A DNA stretch of 64,000 nucleotides from Piromyces finnis (Eukaryota; Neocallimastigomycota; Neocallimastigomycetes; Neocallimastigales; Neocallimastigaceae), in assembly GCA_002104945.1 (NCBI GenBank), contig MCFH01000033.1:310001-374000 (forward strand), written 5' to 3'. Under the pieces are notes generated by a model, which was given only the letters and a program-made list of their open reading frames with translations, was not told where the DNA came from and made no database searches. Each line of letters starts with the position of its first letter. The first letter of the stretch is position 1. This document shows positions 11,581 to 23,222 of this stretch, in pieces. Made by a program: the position numbers and the translations under genes.

Positions 11581-14235
11581 TTAGTTTTTAATTTCATTTT
11601 GTGAAGTCATAATTTGAGAGTTACGTATTTGTGTACTTTGTGTATTTTCAGAGAAACAGTTAGTAGTAAATTGTTGAGATTTTAAGCTATTACTATCAAT
11701 TCCTGTATTGTAGTGACTATTAATAACCTTTGATAGAATTGTTGGTGTTGATCCATCTTTTGCTAAATTATTACTTGATCTACTACGAGTACGTGAGTTA
11801 TTAGATATAACAGTACTTCTAATATTATCAAACTCTGATTTTTCTTTTGTTCCCCATATAAATCTTATACCAAATAATAATATATAATTTGAAATTGAAA
11901 TTAAAGTAAATAATAACCAATGAATTATGAAGTATACTTCATAACTACTAACATTTAAACCATTAACAATGTTTAATAATATTATTAAAAATAAAAAGAC
12001 AATAGCAGAAGATTGTAATGTTCTTACATCTTTAACGGTTTTTGTAATATGCCATTCTAAAAAGGCATATACAGAAATGACAAGGAATATAGCAACTTCT
12101 TCTAATATTAATAATACGGAAAAAAAAGATCTTTCTCCATTACAAATTCTAAAGTTTTTTCCTTGATCGATTTTTTTATCTGTACCTTTGGATGGTGATA
12201 TGAATGATAATCCACATATTATAACATTAATTACAAATACAAATAATAAAAATAAATATTTATTTCCTTCTATCCATATAGTTGCTTTATTCTTTAACGG
12301 TGAAATTGTACACATTTTATAGATATGAGGTGTGAAAGTAAAGATTAAACCAAAAACTCTAAATATGTATTTAGTTTGACATTTGAAATCTGAAATATAG
12401 CCATATTCTAAAAAGTTCACACTCATATATAAAATGAGACCAAAAATACTGACAAACCATAAATCATTTGATAAAAATTCAAACTTTGGTTTACGATGTT
12501 CATTGAAAATAAGGAAATAAGAACCAATCATAATTAAAATAGTTAAAATTGATATTATAAATGAAATAAAACCAAAAGTTGATTCTTTTGGATTGATTGA
12601 TATAGAATAAAATTTGATCAAATTATTAATACTATTTAATGCTTCAGATGCTGTAATGTTTCCTTTTAAAAATTGATGAATATATTTTACAAAATATGTT
12701 GAAAATTCGTCATAATCATCAGTTTCATAACTTGGTCTTGCAATTGGTTGAAACTGTTTCTCCATTTCACAATCTACTTTCTTACAAAGTTCTTCGTCAT
12801 TATATATACTTCTCATTCCTGAAAAAACTTGATAATTAGTAATTTCCTTTTGATATTCTTCCGAAGTGAAAAATTCAATTACTTTAATTGCAGCATTTCT
12901 ATGTTCCTCATCAACATATTTACTAACAGCAATATTATAACCCCCAATTGTTGTTCCTGATACACCTTCATTTTTTCCTACTATCATTGTTTTTTTATAT
13001 CCAGGAAAATCTATTGGAATATACCAAAATTTTAGAAATATAAAATTTTGCATAAACAATCCAGAAATACTGAAATCATCAGTATTTAAAAACGCCTCAG
13101 CTAATAATTAAGTTTTAAATATAAATATTAGAAGGAAATACTTTGATACCTCTATTATTATATACATTTTTATATTACTTGATGAGATTCTGTCCTTAAT
13201 TTCTTTAAATTTTTCAAGAGCTTCAATCGCTGTTTCACTTGCATAACCTGGAAATGGTGATTGAGGTGTTTCCCTAAATGAATATATATATTCATGAATA
13301 CTACATACATTTGATTCATTTTCTATTCATAGTATATTTATAATATAATAAAAAAATATTAATATCTATATTCTTTTCCATAAATTTAATAATATTTTAC
13401 TATTAATGATAGTTTCATATACCAGGAATAAGTCCGTTATATCCAATTAATCCAGTATTTCCTTCTTCAGCTTCTCCTTTAAGAATTTTTTCAGCATATT
13501 CTAATAATTGATCCCATGTTTTTGGTATATCTAAACCATATTTTTCTAAAAGAGCTACATTAGAATGTAGTACACTGTAGTTTATATATAATGGCTTAAA
13601 AATAATTAAATAAAAAAGGAACACATTAATTATATATTTTAGTTTTACATATATATAATTATTTATTATGAAGAATTGTTTATGTTTATAATAAAAAGTA
13701 ATAATAAATGATGAAAATAGAATGCTAACCAATCCAACCCATTTTCCATTATATTTGCAAATTTGTGGAGCAAGGTCATTTTCATATTTTTCAATGTGTT
13801 CTTTTTTTAAATAATCTGCTAAATTGATAAAATGATCATAATACTTTCTAGAATATTGAACATCATAAAAATAGATATCATATTTGTTTGATTTTCTACT
13901 AAGAAGATAATCAATTGTACTATCATATTCAGTTACAAAATTGTTTGTGACATTTTGGAAAGTAAATAAATTAAATTCTAATTCTATATCGAGATTATTT
14001 TTTTTTGAATAATCATTAAAATCATTTGTAAATGCTCTAAATAAACTTCCATCGTCATAAGACCAAACCACAGAGTTAATTTTTATTGCATACGCTAAAG
14101 CTATTTATTAAAATATTTTAGAGAACATTTTTATATTTATAATTTTAATACTGTAATTATAAAATAAATAAAATTAATTTCATTACATATTATTATTAAA
14201 TGAATAGATAATATCAACCAAAGCATAATTTTCAT
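11581..14235 (-). CDS. SBP-7TM chimeric receptor, copy 4
   Basis: Intact five-exon gene, 751 residues: exons 14187-14235, 13730-14100, 13423-13594, 13179-13322, 11581-13100. Exon 1 encodes MKIMLWLILSIHLIII; splicing to exon 2 (acceptor AATAG at 14101-14102) completes the signal peptide ...SLAYA before the mature KINSVVW. The SBP and 7TM halves match copy 3, and intron 2 is also nearly the same sequence, so copies 3 and 4 are a recent duplication or have been homogenised. Differences cluster in the exon 4 start (ENESNVC instead of DTESCVC), the SBP C-lobe near YQKEITNYQVF, and the cytoplasmic tail (GTKEKSEFDNIRST...). As the first gene of the run in the direction of transcription, it has 1.4 kb of gene-free DNA upstream. 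Confidence 0.88.
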
Positions 14236-15651
14236 ATTGACTATAGAAGAATAGAGATACAAAAATATAAATACATAAAATCTATTTAATATCAAATATT
14301 TATAAAAAATAATTTTTAAAAACAAGAAAAATTAACAATATTATAATCTTACATAAATTTTTGACATATAATTATTATTGGGAAAAGATGATTTTTTATT
14401 TTCCTATTCCTCATAAAAAAGTTTAATAATTACAACAAGATTATTCAATATAATAAAAATAGAAAAAAGTTTAACTGTAATTATATAAATTTAATTTTCA
14501 TATTTAGTTATACTTATATATAATAATTATAAAGTATAAAGTAATCTTGGAGAATTATTAAAAAAACTTTAAATATAAAAAATTGCTTATTTTATTATTT
14601 AATAAGATTCAACATTATTTAAATAACTCACTCACACTATACATTAAATATAGGATAATTTCAATTAGTTAATAATAATTTATTCTAAAATATTTTCGAT
14701 TAAAATATTAACAAAATTTGAAAGAATAATAAATAATTTATAAATTTTAAAGAAATTAAAAATTTTTAGATTAGTCTAAAAATTTTTTACCTTTTGTAGT
14801 TAAAAACTATTAATTTTTTCATTAATAGTAATAAATACATACATATATACTTGTAATTAATAGAAATGTTAAAAATCTATTGTTTCATTTATATTTTAAG
14901 GTGTATTATGTAAGATCCTTTTATTAATACCTAAAAATATTAATAATAATATTCTTCATATAACAATAATAAAAAAAAAAAAAAGTAATAATGCTTAGTA
15001 TGTCATATATTCAGACTATAAATTTTTAATAAGTTATTGCATTTGTATTATTTTTTTTTTAATTGTTTTTCATGGTATTTAATTACATTTAATTTTAATG
15101 AATTAAAATAACCAAAAAAGTATGATAATACCTTCTTTTTAATTCATCAATAAAATATATTAATATTTTTGATATTTTTATATGAGATATTACTATAATA
15201 AATATTTTTTATGTTACTATATTATATACTTTAATGTTTTTGTAAATAATAACTGAATTAATTGTATGTTTCGTATATATATATATATATACTGTAATAA
15301 TATAAAGATTTAAAAAATAAAATAAAAATTTAAGAATTACTACCACTACTACAAAATATAAGTTAATTTGAATAAGTTTTTAAATATAATCCCATTTATA
15401 TTTTATTAAAAAATAATAATTTATAAAATTAGGAAAATTTTAAATTATAATTTATTTTTTATTTATTTTATTTTTTAAAATATTTGAAAGATATATAAAT
15501 TAATGTAGAAAAATAAAACTAAAATATTATAAATAATGATTATTATAATTCTATTAAATTAAACTAAAAATCAAAATAAATATTGTATATAATTTTTTTT
15601 TTGATACATATGAATTATTAAAAGTGTTTTTATAACTTTGTAATAATAAAC
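14236..15651. other. Gene-free stretch upstream of the receptor run
   Basis: AT-rich sequence holding the copy 4 promoter and the 3' UTR of the RPF1 gene. A weak ORF from 14137 to 14325 only reads through exon 1 and intron 1 of copy 4. No other feature is seen. Confidence 0.7.
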
Positions 15652-17331
15652 TTATAAGAAGAAACGACGACGACTAGTTTCCATTTCAGGCTATTATAAT
15701 TATATAAATAGAAATAGATGATATCAATATTAAACTATTTTATTATTTTATAAATGTTATTGTAACTACTATTGTATATTTTATTATAATTACCCTGAAT
15801 ATCCATTCGTAATCACCAAATTTAGTATCAAAGGTTCCTCTTTGTAATGACTTTAATTTTAATGTAAATCTTGGTCCTAATTCTTGAAGATTTACTTTTT
15901 TACCATCCTTAAATATATATCTTTATTATTATTATTATTATAAAATTTATAAAATTAATATACATTTATGTTTTTCTTTAAAAATCGTATTACATAAGTA
16001 TTTTATATAACATATTATAATTTACCTGTGTCTTCTGAAAAATATAAAATCACGTTGATTGTGGAAAGTAGCAACTTGACGACCTTCGAATTGCTTAATT
16101 GGTGGGAATAATGCTGAAAACATACGACCAATTGTATGACCAAGTCTTGTATTGAAATTATTTAAGATTAATTCTGGTTTATGTGAAGTTGCACGACCAT
16201 GACCCTAAATTTTGTTTATTAATATTTTATTAAATTATTATTTCATTGCTTAAAATATTTGCTTTTATCGAAACTTACTGCTATATCCTTTGTTAAACGA
16301 ACACTTGATAATTTGAAGTTTGCAGTTGGACCATTTGGTAAATGCATAATTGACATTGAGGCTAATTTTTTAATAGATTATATTAACATGAGTTAACATT
16401 ATATATTTTCTTATTTTATTATAATTTTTGAAAGAATATTTTTGTATAATTCGGAAAATATTTTAAATTTTTTTTCCATAAATATTTTTTTATTAAGCTT
16501 ACTTGGTTGTTTTTTATCTTCATTAACAACAATAACATCAGTATATTCTTGTTCAATAGCCATTTCAACCATTTTCTTTAAATCAAATTTTGGATGTCTT
16601 TTTACAAATTCTGAATTTGGGAAAATATCAACTAATTCATCAGTAAATCTATATGTATTCTTTATTAAAAAAATAAATTTTCATATTTCATTTTTTTTTT
16701 TTTTTTTTATTTTTGGTTAATGTTTGGTTGTTTAATAATTCTCAATTTATATATTAATTATTTATTGATAATTACTGGTGTTGATTTTCTACTTGTTGTA
16801 ATAAGGATTTTTGGTGTTGCTCCGTTAAAGTATTCGGCAAATTCATCAGTTTCTTCATCTTGCATAACCTTTAAATTAAAAGGTCATTATAATTTATATT
16901 TTAAAAATAAAAATAAATATAAAAATTAACAAAAAAATTCATTTATATTTTCCAAAAATTCATTCCATTATATTATTTAGAGTGAAATAAATAAATTTAG
17001 TTATTTTTTTTTCAATTCCCATTTATTATATATATGTACTAAAATTATTAATTACTTCTTCATCATCAATATCAACAATTGTTTCATCAAATTCTCTTGT
17101 ATTTTCTAAAGTTTTTGGTATATTTTTTTTTAAACGTTCTTCTTTTTTTGTTGGATCTTCTTCTTCTTCCTTCTTACGTTGTTTTCTCATTTCTAATTTC
17201 TTTTGAGCTTTATCATGTTTTAATTTTGCAACAACATCAGCTCTTTTCATTTTATTTTTTATATTTTCAGCTTTAACTTTATGAGCAACACTGCTAATTT
17301 TTGACTTAATATTTGGGCGTGAAACCTTCAT
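15652..17331 (-). CDS. RPF1: Ribosome production factor 1 (Brix domain)
   Basis: Nucleolar protein needed for 60S subunit maturation. Seven exons give 317 residues: 17056-17331, 16776-16868, 16503-16659, 16279-16361, 16026-16204, 15794-15920, 15652-15690. The N-terminus is a basic and acidic coiled stretch ([15 protein letters not shown]) followed by the family motif [14 protein letters not shown]. The Brix domain starts at PKILITTSR and includes [37 protein letters not shown]...[23 protein letters not shown] and [16 protein letters not shown]. It ends with [16 protein letters not shown], the typical RPF1 C-terminus. Length is close to the yeast and animal proteins (roughly 300-350). The last exon is only 39 nt long. 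An ordinary housekeeping gene separating the receptor run from the lipase block. Confidence 0.93.
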
Positions 17332-18570
17332 GATGTTAAATTATATTATAATAAAATATTCCTTTTGTAGATAAATAAGATAGTACTGTAATTCTAATAT
17401 TAGCTTTTCTAATGAATTGAAGGTTAATACAATCAAAATTGTTTCTTTTTTTTAACAATATTAATATTATACTTTATTATAATAATTATTGAATAGTACT
17501 TTTTTTTTTTAATATTTATTAAAAATATTTTATTATTATAAAATTTTACAATTTCAATTTATTAGCCAATCATTGAAGTTATAAATATTCAAAAAAACAC
17601 TACATTACAGTTTATAATATCAAAGTTGAAATGAAACCATTATCTTTTTTAAAAGAATAATATTATACAATAATAAATAAATTATTAATAGAAAGAATAT
17701 TGAAGAAATATTATATACTATATATAATTTTTTCTATAAAAGTACATACTTGTAATAAAAACTAAATAGCTTTTAACTTGCTAATTCCATTCTCAATCTA
17801 TATTTTTTTTTTTCATTTTTTTTATAGATCTTTATTGTGTAACATTTAAACTTAAAAAAAAAATATTAATTAAATAATTATAATAGAGAAAAAAAAACAA
17901 CATAAAAGAATCTATACAAACAAACACTTCTTATCCTCATGTAGTTCTAATTGAAAATGAATTACCTTTAGGAAACATTTCAACTTTATATTTAAAAAGC
18001 TTTTAAAATTAATTTTTATTATTAAAAGAGTATTTCTAATATTTTTATTAAATAATATTAAAAATCTAAAAAGTTTTAATTTTATAGAAATTAATAATAT
18101 AAAAATTATTTTTTTTAAAACGATTATATAAAAAGCTTTTAAATATTCAAGTAATATTAGTAAACTTCTATTCAATATAATATATATATGTATTGAATTG
18201 AGGTTTGTTAACATATGTGCTATGTAAAATTATATATTTTACTTTTATGTATTTATATAATAGTTTTTTTAATGGAAATAAGAAAAGTTTTACAGAAAAT
18301 AATAAAAGTAATTTAATAAACTTTAATTAAAATTTTTTTAATATATTTAATATTTAAAATCAATAATAATTTTATTTATTAATATTATCTTTCCTTTTTT
18401 CTTTTTTAAAATTGAATGAAGAAATGGTGTAAACTAAAAATAAAATAATATATATATAATCTAGTTTTAACAACGATATTAACAAAATATCACATTATCC
18501 TGTATTGTTATTATATTAATAGTATCATTATTTTTTAAAAAAAAAACTTTTCTTTTTAAATATTTATAAA
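17332..18570. other. Divergent promoter region between RPF1 and the first DUF676 gene
   Basis: Both flanking genes are transcribed away from this stretch. It is AT-rich. A 100-codon minus-strand ORF (17912-18214) is made of Ile/Leu/Asn/Lys codons only and shows no domain, so it is not called. No other feature. Confidence 0.65.
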
Positions 18571-20209
18571 ATGAAAAAAATAAATATTTTATTTGTTTAC
18601 TTAATTCATGGTCTTGGAGGAGAAAATAAAGATTTTGTAAATGTAAAGGTAAAACTTGAAGGAACTTTTGATAAGTTATTTAAAGATGATGAAAATGACA
18701 GAGAAGTGAAAAATATAATAGCATGTTATTGTTCCAGTGCAAATTCAGGAATGAAATCAACATTTCCTTTAGAAATTATGTTTGAAAATGATTTTAAAGA
18801 ATATACAAAATATTTTGAAAATAATTTAATAAAGACTATTAGACGTGAAAAGGATAAATATAATAAAAACAATGATATTGAATGTGATATATATATTTCT
18901 TTTTCTGGTCATTCGTTAGGTGGTAATGTAGCTCGTGGTACAATTACAAGACTTTATAGACCATACATAAAAAATGAAAAAAATTATGATAATTTTTTTG
19001 AATATATAAAAAAAGAATATTCGTTTATTACAAATGTTATTCCTTGTTCTTATTTATCATTGAGTTCTCCACATCTTGGTTCACTAGTATCTGAACCCAA
19101 TGAGACCAGTAAGTTTATAAAGAGAACAGAAAAAAAAGTCGTGAAAGCATTTTGTAATTTAGCTATTGGTGACGTTGGTAAAGAATTAACATTTCAGGAT
19201 TCTAAAGTTAAATCAAAAGCAAGTAACGATAGTATTCATAATGATAAATCATCTAAATACTCGTTAATAAATTGTTGTAGTAAAGAATCGATGGAAGCTT
19301 TATCCAAATTCCCAAATAGAACATTGACAGCTTTTTTGAGATATGATTTACAAGTTAAATATTGTTCAGCCATGGGATGTATAGAAACACCATTACCATC
19401 TATTTTAAAAAATGAAAAGGAAATTTTAGTTAAAGATAGTGAAAATGATACTAGAATTGTTATGTATTCGGGATATGAGGAAGGTTCAGAATTAGAATAT
19501 TATCAAAAAGAACTTTTCAATGAAAAAATATCAAAAAATTTTTATTACAATAATACAAAGGTCGTTGCATCACCAGACATTGATGATCAAATTAAAAAAG
19601 CAATAATTAATAATAAAGAAAAAATAAACACAGTATCAGAAAATAGTTCATCAAATAATAAAATTTCTGAAGAAGATACAAAAAATTATGGTAATTATTT
19701 AAATTAAAAACTTTTATTTTTAATAAATATGATATTATTTTACTGGTTTTCTTTTTATTATTATTGTTTAGATTTTATTTATTTACATATTGATTACTTT
19801 TTATAATTATTCAGTTTTTTCAATTAAATGTATTTAAATACTTAATAATTAATGAAATATACGTATATATATTTGGATAATTTATTTGATAAATTATATT
19901 ATAGAGGAAATGGAAGATGAATTTTTAATTGATAATGATAATCAAACTGAAATACCTGTAGCATTAATTAAATTGTTTAACCAAATTTCGTATAGAAGAA
20001 TTTCATTAGATTTTGTTGTACCCTATGGATTACTAAGAATGCTAACACATGGACTTTGTCTTGATGTAGATTTTATTTTAGCCCGTAGAGCTTGTATAAA
20101 AATGATGGCTAAAAAAACAAAACTTTTTTATAGCCATTTAATTATAGCTGATTTTATTAGAACATCAAAACAAACGGATGATTATTCATTATTATATCTT
20201 TTAAATTAA
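18571..20209 (+). CDS. DUF676-family serine esterase/lipase, paralogue A
   Basis: Predicted alpha/beta-hydrolase of 474 residues in two exons: 18571-19690 and 19905-20209, joined at TAT-G|AG. Landmarks are VYLIHGLGG (oxyanion region, residues 9-17), the nucleophile elbow GHSLGG with Ser115, LSSPHLGS, the conserved YSGYEEGSELEYYQKELFNEK block, and in exon 2 the segment LIKLFNQISYRRISLDF...THGLC, which probably supplies the catalytic His. This arrangement matches the fungal DUF676 group (ROG1/LPL1-like lipid hydrolases). No signal peptide is visible, so a cytosolic or lipid-droplet site is likely. The substrate is not known. Paralogue B lies 12 kb downstream on the same strand with an identical intron position. 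Confidence 0.88.
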
Positions 20210-20653
20210 TCATTATTTAAATTATACTTTATAATAATAAGTTATGAAATAAAAATAATAGTTTAATGGGTTAATACGATAGAACAAAGTTACAATATAT
20301 TAGTTTTTTTCCTCCCTTTTATAAAATAAAGAATAAATAAAAAATGTAATATATGGATTGACTATTTAATTTTAAATTTTTTAACAATTAAGGAATTAAA
20401 AAAAAAAGAGAGGTAAATAAATACTATAAATATATCTTTATTATATCAGAAAAAAAAAAGTAATAAACAAGAAAAATAAAAATAAATAAAATTTTTTTTT
20501 ATTATTAAATATACTGGTTGTATTTTTCTTTTATTTAGTTGACTTATTTACATTACTATATCTATTATATCTATTATTTTATAATGAAATAATAAATTAA
20601 TATATACATTATATTTATTTATTTTAAATATTTCATGTTATTTAACATGTTAT
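20210..20653. other. Convergent 3' region of the DUF676 gene and the fifth SBP gene
   Basis: AT-rich. The part nearest 20653 is related to the sequence just beyond the stop of the beta-helix gene at 23223 (shared attactatatctatt and ttttaaatatttca blocks), which marks it as a borrowed 3' UTR. Confidence 0.6.
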
Positions 20654-22368
20654 TTAAAATTGAAGAAGAGCGACAGTTATGGTAATAACTAAAGTAAATA
20701 CTATGCTTAAAGAAATAGATAGTAAAGCACCACTACTATTTTTATTATCATCAGATATAGAATCATCAGATATAGAATAAGATTTAATTGCTTTACTAAT
20801 TTCTTCTAATGTTTCAGATGCAGTTTGTTGTCCGTAAAAATAACTACGAATAATACTATAAAAAGTATTTGAAAATTCATTATAATTATTATCTATATTA
20901 TTAGGTTCTGCAATTGGTTGATGTTGTTTTTCCATTTCACAATCAACTATTTTACAAACTTCTTCTTCATCATATATACTTCTCATTCCTGAAGAAACTT
21001 TTTTGATAGTAGCAAGTTTTTTTTGATATTCTTCCGAAGTGAAAAATTCAATTACTTTAATTGCAGCATCTCTATGTTCCTCATCAATATATTTACAAAC
21101 ACCAATATTATAACCTCCAATTATTGTTCCTGATACTCCTTCATTTTTTCCTACTAAGACTGTTTTTTTATATCCAGGGATAGTAAATGAAAGATCCCTA
21201 AACTTTACAAATAGAAAACTTTGAGAAAATAGCCCATAGATACTGACATCATCAGTACTTAAATATGTTTCAACTTATAATAGAAAAATAATAATTTTAA
21301 GATAATTGGTATAACTATTGTTTTTATTTTTATTATTATATTTAAATTTTTATTACGTGATGAGATTCTGTCCATAATTTCTTTTAACTTTTCAAGAGCT
21401 TCAACAGCTTCCTGACTTTCATAACCTGGAAATGGTTATTGGGATGTTTCTCTAAATGAATATATATATTCATCAATCGAACATACACATTCGGCGTCTA
21501 TCAATAATAAAATTATAGTATTAAAAATAAAATTTTAATCATTGTTTTTACTTTAAATTGATTAATATCTCAAATTAATGATAGTTTTATATACCAGGAA
21601 AAAGTCCATTAAATCCAATTAAATTAGTATTTCCTTTTTCGGCTTCTCCTTTAAGAACGATTTCACTATACTCTAATAGTTGATCCTATGTTTTAGGAAT
21701 ATCTAAATCATATTCATTTAAAAGTTCTATATTTGAATATAATACAGTAAACGTTAAATATAATGGCTAAAAAAATATTTAAAATAAAAATACATTTATA
21801 ATATGGGTTAGTATAAATATATTTTTCTGTTATTTACTATTAATAAATATTTATAATAAAAGCGACAATATACAAATGGAATACTAACCAAACTAATCCA
21901 TATTTCATTAAATTTACAAATTTGTGGTGCTACATCATTTTCATATTTTTCAATGTGTTCTTTTTTTAAATAATCTGCTAGATTGATAAAATGATTAGTA
22001 TACTTTCTAGAATGTTGAACATCATACAAATAGATATCATATTTGTTTGATTGTTCACTAAAAAGATAATCAAATGTACTATCATAGTCATTTCGTATCG
22101 TAGATAAGTTAAGTTCTAATTGTATATCAAGATTATTTTCCCATGCATATTCATTAAAATCATTTATAAATTCTTTCAGTAAACTTTCATTATCATTAGT
22201 CATAACCAGAGATTTAATTTTTATTGCATATACAAATGCTATATATTAAGCTATTTTAGAAGACATTCTTATATTTGTAATTTTAATACTATAATAATAA
22301 AATATATGAAATTAATTACATATTACTATCAATTGGATATATAATTTCAACCCAAGTTTTATTTTCAT
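20654..22368 (-). pseudogene. SBP-domain gene copy 5, 7TM replaced by GPI-type tail, two stop codons
   Basis: Same first four exons as the receptors: 22320-22368, 21889-22238, 21595-21766, 21357-21497, then 20654-21273. The SBP domain is recognisable (YDIYLYDVQHSRKY, GGYNIGVCKYI, FFTSEEYQKKL), but after KSYSISDDS the receptor's TM1 is absent. Instead the protein ends SSGALLSISLS...VALLQF, a GPI-anchor-like tail matching the end of the beta-helix protein at 23223-24968. It is broken by TAG at 21686-21688 (the Trp of the KTW motif) and by TAA at 21436-21438 (after SQ, where paralogues have a Ser codon before PFPGY). Exon 2 lacks seven codons relative to the paralogues. The splice sites and the last exon remain intact, so decay looks recent. 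When intact it would have been a wall- or membrane-anchored binding protein without signalling helices. Confidence 0.85.
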
Positions 22369-22459
22369 ATTAGCTGTAGTAATGAATGGTAATTCAAAAA
22401 TATTAAGATGTAAATCTATTTAATGTTTTTATAATATTATAACTTTAAATGATTTTTTA

Positions 22460-22491
<32 letters not shown>

Positions 22492-22820
22492 CCAAATTTT
22501 AAAAATACCTTTTATATGATTTTTTAATATCATACTAGTCTCGTAAAATATAACAATTTATTCTTCTCCTTTTCATAATAAGTTATTATAATAAAAAATA
22601 TAAAAACTTTATTAATATTCTAATAAGTTAAATAATTTATGTTATTAAATATTAAAAAATAAGGAGCAGAGTAATTTAAATATTTATACTATTTATTAAA
22701 TATAAAATAGTTTCAATACAGTTAATAACCTTTTCTATAATATTTTTGAATCTATAAAACTAAATTAATTTATATTAATTACACAAATTCTAAAAATAAT
22801 AAAAATAATAGAGTTATGGT

Positions 22821-22858
<38 letters not shown>

Positions 22859-23222
22859 CTAATAACTATAATAATTAAAAAGATCTAAGAGAAGATGTAA
22901 ATTAATACTCTAAAATATATATGTATATTTTCTAATTTTTTAAACTTATAATAATAATTATTATTTTTATTTATTTATTTTTAAATTTATAAAGTTTTTA
23001 TTTTATTTTATTTTACCTTTTTTTTTTATTATTAAATAATTTATTTATTTTTTTTTTTTTTTGTATTTTTAGTTTTATTTTTTTTCTATTTAAATAATTT
23101 ATTTAAATTACTATATCTATTTTTTTCTATTGTATAAGAGTTTAATTATTTTATATAAATGATGAATTATTTTACATTTTATTATCCATTTTAAATATTT
23201 CAAAAGTTATTTAATGGGTTAT
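22369..23222. other. Spacer with long poly(T) run, 3' UTR of the beta-helix gene
   Basis: Contains a run of about 33 T near 22826-22858 and other homopolymers. The last 160 bases are the 3' flank shared with copy 5. No coding feature is supported. Confidence 0.65.

Noticed and set aside
17912-18214. 100-codon minus-strand ORF upstream of the DUF676 gene
   Set aside because: Ile/Leu/Asn/Lys composition only, no domain, no paralogue in the window, and it lies in a promoter region; such openings arise by chance in AT-rich DNA.
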